Assembly: GCA_022606425.2 (NCBI GenBank)
Contig: JAHDVF020000053.1
Location: 1,795,053-1,859,052, forward strand
Source: Lepidostoma basale
Lineage: Eukaryota > Arthropoda > Insecta > Trichoptera > Lepidostomatidae
Length of the DNA stretch: 64,000 nt
Direction: 5' to 3'
In this document: piece by piece, positions 34,576-44,814 of the stretch
Position numbering within the stretch: the first letter of the stretch is position 1
Layout: each line of letters starts with the position of its first letter
Translations under genes and position numbers: made by a program
Notes under the pieces: model-generated
The model's database searches: none
The model's input: only the letters and a program-made list of their open reading frames with translations
What the model was told of the DNA's origin: nothing

Positions 34576-35530
34576 ATAAAAAAAATTATCTATTATTTTT
34601 ATTCATCTTTCTCTACTTGTTCTTCTAGCTGCAACTAGTTTGGACAGCTTACTGACTTCTGGCCCAGAATGTGGGAACGAATTAGCGAAATCGATGGATA
34701 CTACAAGAAAAAGTAAAACAATACTAAATTTATACTTCTGCAATGTACTTTCAAAATCCAGTGTATATCAGCATTATTGGAAATGATATATACCTAATAT
34801 CGCGCGTAACCTTCGAAAAATGTCATGGAAAAAACTTGAATATGCAAAAATATTATTTTAATACTAAATTTTTTGGAATATCTTAAGTTTATTTTCATAT
34901 ACGAAAAATCTATTTTAATGTGTTTATTCAATATAATTTCAATTTTGTGTAAGATAAAATTGAATTTAAAATTCGAACAAAAGATAAATTTTATCCAAAC
35001 TAGGCAAAAATTCACATTAAAAATATACATACCTATATTATTTTTAAAATTGGTATTTTGAATAAGAGATACCTTAATACAGATTTTTTTTGGTTCCCGT
35101 AAAAATAATGGGAATACTGTTTTGTATTAAAACATTCGTCTTCTTATACAAGAAATATAAAAATTACAATTAAATACTGTTACAATGGTAATGCTAATAC
35201 ATTGATAGAATGGATAGGAGTCACATTAAATTTATGTATACGCTCCAGGATTGATTTATTCGCAGTTTAAAACCGTAGAACAAACGTGCATTCTAAACGT
35301 CAGATTACCATAGAAAACTGGGACAAACCAAATGCTGAACGCGATTCTCGAATGTCTACACAAACTATAAACGATACGAAGTTACTACGTCTTTCAGAAG
35401 TTTTTCATATGATACATTTAAGTTTAGTAGAAATATTTAGTCATAACTAAATTTACAATCCATATTTTACAGTTTACATAAACTAGTTATGGATATTTGT
35501 ATAAATAAAAACTTTCTTTGTATTATTACA
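34576..35530. other. Gene-free AT-rich stretch
   Basis: Frames on both strands at 34794-35061 are AT-driven and antisense to each other; no domain. Confidence 0.4.
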
Positions 35531-35840
35531 ACACCTTGTGTTTTATTAATTTATATGTTTCGGTCCTTATTCGGTCCTTCTTCTATACAAAAATATTAAC
35601 TATATTTGACTTGAAAATTTGTGCTTAGTTGTTCGTACGAAACATGTCTGCAATTAAAAATTAAAATAATATTTTGAGATAATACAAAGTGCGTTTCTAT
35701 GTATTCAAATATGAATCCACAACACAAAGTGATTTATTTAAGTTTTTAATAAATAAACACTTTTTTCCATCTTTGAGTTTATTTTTCATAACATGTTTCG
35801 AAGTTTGTACATCTTCACATTTGGGAAAATGATTTAAACT
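35530..35840. repeat. Decayed hammerhead-like repeats
   Basis: Minus 35545-35590 has GAAGAAGGACC, GAATAAGGACCGAAACAUAU (a GGUCC/GGACC-type hairpin in the related copy at 63850-63885). CGTACGAAACATGTCTGCAA at 35635 and ACATGTTTCGAAGTTTGTAC at 35792 are further GAAAC ends. Confidence 0.45.
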
Positions 35841-35937
35841 TTTATTAACTAAAGTTTAGTGTATTACACAGTGTAAACAAGTTTAGCAAAAGTTTACATT
35901 ATTTTATTTTAAGTTAGAGATTAGAATATCATATTAT

Positions 35938-36095
35938 CCAACTAACTAAACATCACGCCGTCTCCCCAAAGGGCTTGGCAGAAATAATGGACGCCAAACG
36001 GGTCTTTCCTAACATACTTCTCTCGATTCCTCAACATTTATACTTCATGCCATGCACGCACATCGATTTTTCCGACTCCTGACGTGGCCGACATT
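35938..36095 (-). mobile_element. LINE-A 3' fragment
   Basis: AACTAACTAAACATCACGCC, TCTCCCCAAAGGGCTTGGCA, then antisense coding to CTGACGTGGCCGACATTCAA. 5'-truncated soon after; the CTAA tail is retained. Confidence 0.75.
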
Positions 36096-37140
36096 CAATG
36101 TATCATATGTTCTATGTTGTGAAATTTACTACTTAACTGGGAAAACTGTGACATGACCTTAACACCTTTTTATACTGAACTAGTTACTGATTATATGTAT
36201 AAAAGTGTTGTACAAAATTTAAATCTCATAAGAGAAGATTCGTTCAAATCCAAAAAAAAATTATAAAAAATTTATTAAATGTATGATTTTATCACATATT
36301 CGATATAATAGTATTTTTATCCTTGTTGATGTGGTTTACATTTAATATCGATTTTATCGTGTGAAAGCAAGGTCGTTTACCTAAAATTATAGTGAGAAAA
36401 AATATTTCAACGTTTAAATTTTTATAACGAAGACATCTACGGGGAACCTGATTTTCCTTTCAAAATCCTGTTAGTAGAAAATGTAGAATGGAACCACCTA
36501 GCGTCTAACCTTCCAGCTTTGGAATGCCCAATTTCTATGCAAAACTGTAAATCACGAGCCGACGGCGGTGCCGCCATTTGAATATCCGGCTGGTGACGTA
36601 GAATCTGCTTCTACTTTCAGCTTTCATCGTCGCGGTATAGTACGCTCAACTGAAACTATGTTGCTTTATTCCTTAACCAAAAATTTGTTATTTTTTACAA
36701 GCATGCTTGGTATTATTTGGATGCGCTTACTATGCCGCGCCGACTGGTCGCGCCCCGAGGGGTTGGGGAGATTTGCACCCCGAGCGCGTCATGGTGACGT
36801 CACCGGAGTAATGCTCTTACTCTGCCCTTGAAACTTTTCATGACGAATAATATGTATGCAGAGTCAGTGCTTCTGGCCTGCATAATCAGGCGGGTGCGAA
36901 GGATTTTACAGCGATAAGAGAATTCTTACGTTCTATAAAATATGTTTTCTTCCACTCAAGAAGGAATTATTTTCACGCTAACAACGCATTTACACGAATA
37001 AAGAGATGAATTTAGTCCTCGTTATGTGTTTAGCATTTTCAGAGTTACTATTTTTGTTAGATTAGCATTTAAAGCGTATGCAATGACATTAAAATTATGG
37101 TAATTACTCGTATATGCTGTAAATCAAATTGTAATAAAAG
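36096..37140. other. Gene-free stretch with GC patch at 36540-36840
   Basis: An 87-residue plus frame (36568-36831) covers the GC-richer part; it has no signal or domain I recognise, and CpG-rich base composition explains its openness. Confidence 0.4.
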
Positions 37141-37146
37141 CTATTA

Positions 37147-37250
37147 TTAATGTTTTTAATTGAAATTTCTTGGTAGAAGTTAATTTTAAATAATGAAAAC
37201 AAAAAAAAAGTATACAAAATGTCTTTATTATTATGTACTTGTGTTCATAG
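37147..37250 (+). repeat. H6 repeat left arm, copy
   Basis: TGTTTTTAATTGAAATTTCT, TGGTAGAAGTTAATTTTAAA and AATGTCTTTATTATTATGTA match 10738-10830 with few differences. The hammerhead-like centre is absent. Confidence 0.7.
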
Positions 37251-37334
37251 TAGAAGTTAGTTACTTATAGCCATTATTATAAACAATTTTGATATTTATT
37301 TATACAAGATATATCACTATATATATATATCACT

Positions 37335-38125
37335 ATTTCTAAATGCCGATCATTGTTTTGTACGCACTCCTCCAACGTATTACGCAAATTTTCAAAAACA
37401 CGCCTAAACAGTGTACATGAAATTACGCTTTTTTCAGATCGAATATTGTCTTTTAACTGTACGATACTGGCAGGCTGATTTTTATAGACAAGAATTTTGA
37501 GATAACTTCACAAAAAGGTCACATAGACTGAGATCTAGAGATCTTGCGGACCAGGCGATGTCACCAAATCTGGAGATCACTTTTCCTAGGATTAATGCCC
37601 TAACTTCATTCATTGATGGTTGGTCGGGCTGTGTCGGCAATTGCACCATCTTGTTAAAACTATTTGTTTCGATTGAAGAAATAACCACCTTTAACCTGTT
37701 GTATAAAAACGTGTCAATGATTTCGCAGTATATTCAGAATTGACGGTTACGGCTTGGCCTCGCTTGTTTTCAAAAAAGTAAGGCCCTAAAATGCATCTCG
37801 CTGAAACGGCACACCAAACAGTGTATTTTTGACTGTGCTGTCTCATCTCATGCATTTCTCTCGAGTTGCCAGGACCCCAGTAGCGACAGTTTTGTTTATT
37901 GACATAACTGTTGAGATGAAAATGGGCTTCATCGCTAATGAAGATGTTCCCCATTCGATAATTTTCTTCATTCATAATTATTATCCTGTACCTTTGCACT
38001 ATTTGAATTTGTAGTAGTGGATGTTGAATTTTTTCTTTAGAATCGTCTGCAAAGTCGACCTGGGTATGCCCAAAATCTTTAAACGTTTGCGGATCGAAAC
38101 TTCAACTAGAAGATGGCAGCGAGCT
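37335..38125 (-). pseudogene. Tc1/mariner-superfamily transposase relic
   Basis: Three minus-strand frames line up with one transposase. 38110-38010: RKRLKILGIPRSTLQTILKK, the DNA-binding helix-turn-helix linker. 37999-37691: FISDEAHFHLNSYVNKQNCR with the first catalytic D, then QKYTVWCAVSARCILGPYFF. Near 37660, in another frame after a stop: QDGAIADTARPTINE with the second D. Then 37600-37530: RFGDIAWSARSLDLSLCD with the third D. Finally 37490-37335: NQPASIVQLKDNIRSE and FENLRNTLEECVQNNDRHLE, the C-terminal helix. By my count about 41 residues separate the second and third acidic residues, suggesting a DD41D-type group. The terminal inverted repeats were not found. Non-functional. Confidence 0.88.
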
Positions 38126-38139
38126 GTCTATACCATATT

Positions 38140-38250
38140 CACATTCTTCAGCCTTCATCCCTCCACTGCTGGATATAGGCCTCTTCTATTTTCTTCCACT
38201 AGTCTCTGTCTTGTCCTTTCCACATCCAGGTCATTGGGCAATATCTTTTA
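38140..38250 (-). mobile_element. LINE-B 3' scrap
   Basis: CTTCATCCCTCCACTGCTGG, ATATAGGCCTCTTCTATTTT and CCACATCCAGGTCATTGGGC are the antisense end of LINE-B (compare 12590-12720). It abuts the N-terminal side of the mariner relic. Confidence 0.7.
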
Positions 38251-38329
38251 AACATAAAAATCGAGTAAAAAAATATCATATACACATTTTTAAGGGTTGT
38301 TTTTAATATATTTACATTATGAATATAGT

Positions 38330-38425
38330 GGAAGCTCGAGAGGTATGTCAGGACAGAGCAGTGTGGCGGCCTATCTTATCTGCCTACCTTTTCTGAGAAA
38401 TGGCGAGAATGTGAGTTAGTTCTGT
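38330..38425 (+). mobile_element. LINE-A 3' end scrap
   Basis: GAAGCTCGAGAGGTATGTCA, GGACAGAGCAGTGTGGCGGC and CTGCCTACCTTTTCTGAGAA, then GAGTTAGTT. Same subgroup as 13540-13965. Confidence 0.65.
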
Positions 38426-38429
38426 ATCG

Positions 38430-39195
38430 TAAAAATGCATTTATCTATTGAACAACCTCACGTAAAAAACAAATATTCAGGGATTCGCGAGTACATAACT
38501 ATCTTCACGTGGCTTTTCATTACAATACTTTGGAGTGTATAAGAAATTTCTCCACGGGAGATATAAACTACAAAAGACTCGTTTAAAATGCTCCAAGATC
38601 CGGAACACATCCCAGCATCCAGTCCGGAATACAGGGAATGCGTGTCGCACACAGGCACGCGCCACACAGACACGCTGCCGGCCTATATACAGACGAGAAA
38701 CACCCCGCACTCTGTTATCTCGTAAGCTTATCTCAGGATTCGGGGTGCATCTCATTACGGCAGCGGTCCACACTTCCTTTCCAGTTCGGAGGCTGTCGGA
38801 ACGGAAAACTGACGAAACAAGCATTTTTCTTTTCACACTTTGGGATGTATTTTCCGTGAGATTCTTTATCATTCACCGACGAAATTTACAGATTTATCCT
38901 GTGGCAACATTTTACTACTGAACAATTTATGTACAGCGAATATTTCTGAATTTCTTTTTTCAAATACTTTTATTGTACGCAACTGGTAGAGGGCGTTATT
39001 ACTGATAGATACATATATTTTCATTTTTCTTATAGCTGTAGAAGACAAATATTTTCATACTTCTAGAAATGTGTATGTACTTCATTACTACTTTAAATTG
39101 CGTAAAAAATGTAAACACTACATATATAATATATTGCTTGATGTAGTCCAATCAATTAGTTTTTTTATTTAGTATTTGATATAATATAATACCTT
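38430..39195. other. Gene-free stretch with GC-richer patch at 38590-38800
   Basis: Overlapping frames on both strands (38477-38921) of 70-130 residues have no recognisable domain and contradict one another. I do not support a gene. Confidence 0.4.
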
Positions 39196-39425
39196 TAACA
39201 ATGTTTCTTTTTTTTAACTTTGTACACAACACCAACTTTATTAAAAAAAAAAATTAAATACAGACATAGAAGCCCTACATATACATATATCATTTAAAAC
39301 AGTTTAATGAATGTAGTCAGTTTTGACAAATATTAAAATAAAGTTCATGTTGTGTACACAGTTACAAAAAGAATCATTGTTCAATGAATCCGCAACACAG
39401 AGCTATGACGAATATAGAAGAAAAG
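39195..39425. repeat. H2-type fold-back, decayed
   Basis: AACTTTGTACACAACACCAA and its inverse TTGTGTACACAGTTAC bracket GTCAGTTTTGACAAATATT; CAGACATAGAAGCCCTACAT is the ribozyme remnant. Confidence 0.5.
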
Positions 39426-39445
39426 CAATACCTTTAAGTTTACTT

Positions 39446-39490
39446 TTCTCAAAACATTTCGAAGACTATACACCGTAATCATCAGGAGAA
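39446..39490 (-). ncRNA. H4 hammerhead-like motif with intact core
   Basis: Minus strand: stem I UUCUC (39490-39486) pairs with GAGAA (39450-39446), 5 bp. CUGAUGA at 39485-39479, intact. GAAA at 39460-39457, then UGUUUU. Stem II in between is poorly paired, so this copy is probably inactive. Confidence 0.6.
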
Positions 39491-39499
39491 TAGTAATAA

Positions 39500-39990
39500 C
39501 TCTTATATCATAGAAAATAAACTCAACAGTGTTTAAATTCATTTAAAAAAAACTATAACTAAAGTGTTTCAAATAAATGAAGATTCTATATCAACATCGA
39601 AGATTTAAAATTAGCAATCTGACAGATTGAGACATTGAAATAGATGCAAATCGATGAAAAAATTGAAGACGACTGAAGACATATTGAAGGATCATTCATA
39701 TATGGTTCTGAAATTATCTCTCCTTTCTCTTGGCTTATGTCATGTGAAAAATTTGTGACATGTAAATGATCCCTCCAAAAGTGCATTCAGCTTCTTTCTC
39801 ATCTCACTATGTCTTCGGCAACAAATACTGACCGTATAATCTCATTTCTGATTCAATATCTGAGAGTTCTGCCACTGATGAAGCTTAGGGTTCTCATTTC
39901 TGCCACTCCGGGTAGCTTTTTAGTCCTGCAGGTTCTCCTTTTTGGCTCTCGCTGAAACAGAAAATTGAAATTTATCATTTATAAATATTA
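39500..39990. other. Gene-free AT-rich stretch
   Basis: Nothing recognised. Confidence 0.35.
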
Positions 39991-39992
39991 TT

Positions 39993-40235
39993 TTAAATAG
40001 TCCATTGTTTTGGGCGAAACACTATGATACTTCAACATTATTAACTGTTAAAATTTAAAACATTGTTACGATATCACAATTTTTATTAAAACTCATTTTG
40101 TCATAAATATAATAGTAAGTCTTTCAACGTCTTTAGTTGTTTGTAACAACTGATGATGCCAACTTCGGTTGGCGAAACAGATGCCGCGACAAATAATAAA
40201 AAATGTTATATAATAACAATGTTTTAAATTATAAA
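39993..40235. repeat. P1 fold-back element with H1 arm on plus
   Basis: ATAGTCCATTGTTTTGGGCG at the left, ACTTCAACATTATTAACTGT, then the H1 ribozyme motif on plus at 40139-40192 and the right arm AACAATGTTTTAAATTATAA. Confidence 0.75.
40139..40192 (+). ncRNA. H1 hammerhead-like motif, intact core, UUCG loop
   Basis: CUGAUGA (40149-40155), extra U, stem II GCCAAC-UUCG-GUUGGC (6 bp closed by a C(UUCG)G-type tetraloop), GAAAC intact, AGAUGCC, GCGACA. Stem III lost its palindrome (AGAU for AGCU); a partial stem I may form between UUUGU and ACAAA. Confidence 0.72.
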
Positions 40236-40299
40236 AGTTAAAAATATTATTTTTACTATAAAATATAATACTTATTCTGAAACAAACTTATTTTTTACT

Positions 40300-40545
40300 T
40301 TGTGTACAACACGCACTTCATTTTAAAAATATTAACAAAACAATAATGTTTCGGACACAGAAGTCCTTCATCAGTGTTATGAATATTTTATCAAAATTTT
40401 GATGAAAAAATTTATAAAATATTTATAATACTGAAGAAGGGCTTCTGTGTCCGATACAAACCTGTATATGTTTTATTTTTTCAAAGTTTAAAAAACAATG
40501 TTCAATGAATCAAACAAAAAGTTTTGGTTAATATAGAAGAAATAC
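40300..40545. repeat. H2 fold-back unit with two divergent motifs
   Basis: Minus 40341-40380: CUGAUGA, A, GGAC-UUCUGU-GUCC, GAAAC: core and stem II intact; AUUAUU follows, so the cleavage side is decayed. Plus 40428-40466: CUGAAGA, A, GGGC..GUCC, GAUAC. Flanks TTTGTGTACAACACGCACTT and AATGAATCAAACAAAAAG are H2 blocks. Confidence 0.7.
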
Positions 40546-40549
40546 TTGC

Positions 40550-40978
40550 TCTTAGCTTGAAAAGTGCTTGCAAAAATGTACAAAACATAAGAAATCTGCA
40601 GTTCATTGTATCGGAATACCTCGTATTACGTATTTCGTTTCTATACATTAGCATTGTTCCCACTCCCTACGTCATCCACCGCTGAGACATTCTTGCTCTG
40701 TAAATTCGTAAGAGTACGTGATCTGAATTTTAATTCGGGACTATTGATCCGCGGCGGGAGCGTATGACATCTCTACACTCTCGGCCCGTCAGGGGATCGC
40801 CGTGCGAGGAACGCGGTGCATCCATTTCGCGACCATTTTTTGACGAGTGCGTCTGAAATCGTAATGGTAAATTACTGCTAAAATGGAAAATTCTGGACTT
40901 TTTCAATTTCAACAGTTTTTCTCGCAAACATAGTGTTTCGAAATCAACTTGATTCACAAAAGTAATAAATTTCCAAAG
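40550..40978. other. Gene-free stretch with GC patch at 40740-40840
   Basis: A 75-residue minus frame (40957-40730) has no domain. Confidence 0.35.
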
Positions 40979-40979
40979 T

Positions 40980-41425
40980 TATTGATACAAAGCGAAGCAT
41001 GGAACCGGCAAATGAAAGATGAGAGTAGAATAAATGCATTAGAAATGAGATCTCTTAGACGAATGTGTGGACACTATGTGTATGATTGTGTCGAATGAAA
41101 ATATAAGAAGTGAATGCGGTGCGAATGATAATGTTATTAACAAAATAATGAAAGGATCATTAAGTTGGACACATGGAAAGAATGAATGAGAAATTATGGT
41201 TAAAAAGTATATGTTAACGATGTAAATGGAACTAAAAATTAAGGAAGACTAAGAGAAGAGGCACGTCGGTCACGTGAGGAATCGGAGAAATCCACATACG
41301 TGCATGACACGATGTATATCTGTTGAGGAATCGAGAGAAATATGTCTAGGAAAAATATGAAATGAAATGTGTGACAGCCCATTCTTTCTGCCTACCCATT
41401 CGGGGGGACGGCGTGATGAAGTTTG
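40980..41425 (+). mobile_element. LINE-A fragment, frame-broken
   Basis: Starts at AAGCGAAGCATGGAACCGGC (SEAWN region), goes through EMRSLRRMCGHYV, a deletion in the GRPRK area and CMTRCIS, and ends CCCATTCGGGGGGACGGCGT with no TTAG tail. Confidence 0.75.
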
Positions 41426-41429
41426 AAAA

Positions 41430-41525
41430 TAATTTAACCCCTATAGTGCGACTGGCTACATTTGCCGTCCAAAAAATGACTGCGGGCGACTACGTTGGGA
41501 GCTTACATTTGAATATATGAAATTA
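41430..41525. repeat. Dispersed repeat shared with 45627-45720
   Basis: TTTAACCCCTATAGTGCGAC ... CATTTGCCGTCCAAAA ... CATTTGAATATATGA corresponds to TTTAACCCATATAGCGCGGC ... ATTTGCAGTCCAAACA ... GCAGCTCATATATGA. No coding; origin unknown. Confidence 0.5.
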
Positions 41526-41679
41526 AAATAAAATAATTTAAATTTTTAAATGAAAGGCTAACATTTTTACACTGCAGAATGACAAATGTCACCGGGAATT
41601 TAAATTTATTTTTTTAAGGTAAATTTTATGTGAAGCACAAGACAAAGAATTAATATACACGAAAATCAATATTTAAAGC

Positions 41680-41825
41680 AGTTTTTTTTAGTACAAACAC
41701 CAATAATAGAAATCTCCAAACTGGGCAGAAATTGCTCATAATGATTGAGAAGGAATTGGGTCGTCTGCAGGCTTGAACTCAAGTCACCTGGATCAGGAAA
41801 CGATCGTCCTGTCATCTGTTATCAA
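41680..41825 (-). mobile_element. SINE2, partial
   Basis: Minus strand: B box GAGTTCAAGCC and CCAGGTGACTTG part of a tRNA-like head, tail GGTGTTTGTACTAAAAAAAA. Corresponds to 60437-60627 and 61955-62110. Confidence 0.6.
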
Positions 41826-41829
41826 AAAC

Positions 41830-42298
41830 GTTTTTTATTTTTATTTTAAGTTTATATTCTATTAACCTAAATAATATGAATAATTTTCAGCGAAAAAAAT
41901 AGATAATCACATATAAAACGTTATATTTTAAGTAAAATTCAATGTATAGGAGAGAGTTTCACCAGATTGTGACATATTATTTAATTAATGAATTACTTTC
42001 AGAACACCGTGTCATTTAAGCTTATGTATTCACCAGTAAAGCGCCTGAGTTTTTGTCCGATTTAATACAACATGAATTGAATTCGAACTGCGCTTAATTT
42101 TTACATACTAATTTAAATTTTTTTAAATCTCGTTTGTCACAATTCGCAGTAAATACTCAATAGTTTTTCTTGTCATCCATTGTGTTCATCGGCGTTTAAA
42201 TTTGTCAATATTGACATTAATAAAAAGAGAACTCGTATACATCACTTCGTAAACGTTACAAAAAGTCAGTTGCAGAAAGTTATAAAGAATACAGTTTA
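41830..42298. other. Gene-free AT-rich stretch
   Basis: Nothing recognised. Confidence 0.35.
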
Positions 42299-42299
42299 A

Positions 42300-42742
42300 T
42301 TTAACTAACTAACTAACTAACCATCACGCCACACTTTTCTTTCCTGACATATTTCTCTTGCTTCCTCAACATTCATACATCGTGTCATGCACGCGCGTCG
42401 ATTTCTCTGACTCCTCACACGGCCGACATTCAATATTTGAATTATTTGATCATGCCACGTTTTCCTCGGTCTTCCTCTATTCCTGGTTCCATTTACATCG
42501 TTAACATATAATTTTTTTACGATTCTTTCTTCATTCATTCTTTCCATATGTCTAAACCATATTAATGATCCTTTCATTATTTTGTTCATAACACCATCAT
42601 TCGCACCGCATTCACTTCTTATATTTTCATTCGACACAATCATACTCAAAGTATCCACACATTCGTCTAAGAGATCTCATTTCTACTGAATTTATTCTAC
42701 TTTCATCCTTATTCTGCCAGTTCCATGCTTCGCTTCCTGTTT
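42300..42742 (-). mobile_element. LINE-A 3' fragment
   Basis: CTAA tail at 42303-42320 and CATCACGCC, but the CCCCGAAGGGG block is deleted. Minus frame 42658-42317 reads VSNENIRSECGANDGVMNKI to CMNVEEAREICQERKVW. Upstream, SEAWN is reached at about 42735. Confidence 0.85.
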
Positions 42743-42799
42743 AACTACATTTGTTTAACTTAAGATCTCAAAATTTATTTTCAAAGCAATCCGTGCACA

Positions 42800-42930
42800 C
42801 GTGGATATCCAAATCATGATTCTAATCCCGCGTATTGTAAATAAGCAACGATCTAGAGTCTTGTGTGAATTAATGTGTAATAAGAGGCAACACTTTGACG
42901 TATTTTGACAATAATCGACTTTGGTCTCCC
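42800..42930 (+). repeat. Copy of the local 240-bp repeat (partial)
   Basis: TGATTCTAATCCCGCGTATT, GTAAATAAGCAACGATCTAG and ATAAGAGGCAACACTTTGAC match 43790-43870 and 44960-45045. Confidence 0.65.
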
Positions 42931-42987
42931 CTGGAAACTATGCGAAATGTTAGAGATCGAGTAATTAACCTCGGTGGATAATTTTTA

Positions 42988-43372
42988 ATTGTATCTCAAT
43001 AGAGACGAAGACGCAAACTGAATATGGATGATCAAGGTGTTTACAGGACTTATGACCTGTCATTGGTTGGGTTAAGCGCACGCTTTATGTAATTACAACA
43101 TTCCCCATTCCACCTTTGTTATTATGATCATGCATGACAAATTTTTGCGGACAATTGAAACTGACACGTGAAGATGGGTATGGATTTTAAGTTTATATAC
43201 ATCTTCCAAAAATTGTCATGCATGATCATAATAACAAAAGTGGAATGAGGAATGTTGTAATTACATAAAGCGTGCGCTTAACCCAACCAATGATAGGTCA
43301 TAAGTCCTGTTAACACCTTGATCATCCATATTCAGTTTGCGTCTTCGTCTCTATTGAGATACAATTAAATTT
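42988..43372. repeat. M2 fold-back element, complete palindrome
   Basis: About 385 bp with arms of about 150-170 bp. Left: ATTGTATCTCAATAGAGACG ... GGTTAAGCGCACGCTTTATG; right: GCGTGCGCTTAACCCAACCA ... GTCTCTATTGAGATACAATT. Centre near 43180. No coding and no hammerhead core. MITE or fold-back element. Confidence 0.85.
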
Positions 43373-43449
43373 GAATTGACCACCTTTTGGTGAAAATCCA
43401 GAATTTCGTATACAAGTATAAGTATACATTCACAAAAATATCGGTGGAT

Positions 43450-43615
43450 AATATTGATTCATAGGCCAACGTGGAAGGACACCTCGCCAACTCTGGCAAT
43501 GTAATGCCGCGTTGTAATGCCAACCACCCCCCGTATGACGAGTCATACGTGGAGAAGTATGGCGGAGGCCTATGTCCAGCAGTGGACGACAACGGCTGTT
43601 AAAGAAGAAGAAGAA
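43450..43615 (+). mobile_element. LINE-B 3' fragment
   Basis: GTGGAGAAGTATGGCGGAGG, CCTATGTCCAGCAGTGGACG and GGCTGTTAAAGAAGAAGAAG are the LINE-B terminus (EAYVQQW, stop). Confidence 0.75.
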
Positions 43616-43619
43616 GAGG

Positions 43620-43980
43620 CAATACTGTCCGATAATATCTATATCGCCATACTTATTTCCAAATTTAAGAATTTTGCTAATAGACTTATAGATATAGACG
43701 GAATAATTATTGATACTAGGAAAAAAAATGTGTCATTTGATCTAGTGTTAGCTGGATATATTCTTACATGAACATTTTCGATTCATTTTAATGCAATTAT
43801 TCCAATCTCGCGGCTTGTAAATAAGCAACAATCTCGAGTCTGTGTGAAAAATATTCAAAATGAGGCAGGACTGCCTATAAATATTTATAACGCTGTACTC
43901 GTTTCCAAATCTATGACTTATATTTATAGACGGATAATCTTTGATACTTGAAAAAATGGGTCATTTGAACTAGTGTTAAA
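43620..43980 (+). repeat. Local tandem repeat of about 240 bp, copies 1 and 2
   Basis: GACGGAATAATTATTGATAC (about 43696) recurs as GACGGATAATCTTTGATACT (43930). CTAGTGTTAGCTGGATATAT (43742) recurs as CTAGTGTTAAA (43970) and is then interrupted by mobile elements. Non-coding. Confidence 0.65.
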
Positions 43981-44260
43981 GTGCGGGTGGCAGAGATGCA
44001 GACGCTGAGGATGATAGCAGGAAAGACTCTTCGAGATAGGGTGAGGAACACGGGTATCCGCGAAATCTGCAAGGTGAAAGATGTCGTGAGATGGGGCAGA
44101 CAACGCAGAAGATACTGGAATGCGCACTTGCAGAGGATGGATCCCACCAGAATCTCACACGCTGTGGCGCATCAGATTCCTGCCGGCTACCGTCCCCTCA
44201 GAAAACCGCCAAAGAGATGGAGGGATAGCTGGGAGTCAACCTCCCAAAAGAGGTCTTAAA
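43979..44260 (+). mobile_element. LINE-K C-terminal fragment, open to the stop
   Basis: 93-residue open frame: VAEMQTLRMIAGKTLRDRVR, NTGIREICKVKDVVRWGRQR, WNAHLQRMDPTRISHAVAHQ, YRPLRKPPKRWRDSWES, stop. This is the same tail as 27085-27300 and 9634-9778 with the 3' end present. A SINE1 starts immediately after the stop. 5'-truncated. Confidence 0.82.
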
Positions 44261-44261
44261 G

Positions 44262-44495
44262 GCGACCTTCGTGGCAGAGTGGTAATAGCTCTAACTGGCA
44301 TACCGAAGGTCCTGAATTCGATTCCCAGTGATGGCAATGTTGTTACACTGTCATTGGTCTGGTGTAGAATTTTCGTGACAGTAAAATGGCGATAGATTAG
44401 CTACCTATCAAATGTCATGAGAATCAATATAATAGCTAAAAAAAAATTGTATACAGTAATTGGGTTCAAACTACCTGTTGTATACAAAAAAAAAT
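44262..44495 (+). mobile_element. SINE1, LINE-J-tailed, in the LINE-K 3' region
   Basis: Head GCGACCTTCGTGGCAGAGTG, B box AATTCGATTCCC, the hairpin is damaged, then the body, tail ATTGTATACAGTAATTGGGT (from 44446) to CTGTTGTATAC (44485), then A-rich. Confidence 0.85.
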
Positions 44496-44785
44496 AATAG
44501 TCCATTGTTTTGGCCGAAACAATATGATATTTTAACATTTTATGATTGTTAATGCAAAAACTTTGGTTTATATCACATTTATTTTACTTTACGGCAGCTG
44601 TTTCATCAACCAATGTTGACATCATCAGGTGTTACAAAAATATATATCAAATATATATTTGATATATATTTATGTAACACCCGATGATGTCAATATTGGT
44701 TGATGAAACAGCTGTCGTCAAGTAAAATAAATGTGATATACAACAAAGTTTTTGCATTAACAATTATAAAATAATAAAAATAATA
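44490..44785. repeat. P1 fold-back element, complete, two H1 arms
   Basis: TAGTCCATTGTTTTGGCCGA left end; H1 motif on minus at 44592-44636; AT-rich palindromic centre (ATATATATTTGATATATATT); H1 motif on plus at 44672-44722; right end CAAAGTTTTTGCATTAACAA. Stem II is GUCAAC-AUUG-GUUGAU on the left and GUCAAU-AUUG-GUUGAU on the right; cores CUGAUGA and CCGAUGA; GAAAC, AGCUG in both. The most complete example of the P1 design. Confidence 0.82.
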
Positions 44786-44814
44786 ATTAAAAATAAAATT
44801 AAAAAAAAAGAGAT

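Noticed and set aside
35540..35590. Eighth hammerhead family (GGACC...GGACCGAAAC)
   Set aside because: Only two decayed copies (also 63850); the stem pairs only if a GGUCC ancestor is assumed.
38477..38921. Overlapping 70-131 residue frames on both strands
   Set aside because: Mutually contradictory, no domain, composition-driven.
44490..44520. Third hammerhead in P1 from GGCCGAAACAC at its left end
   Set aside because: GAAAC is present, but there is no matching CUGANGA or stem II upstream.
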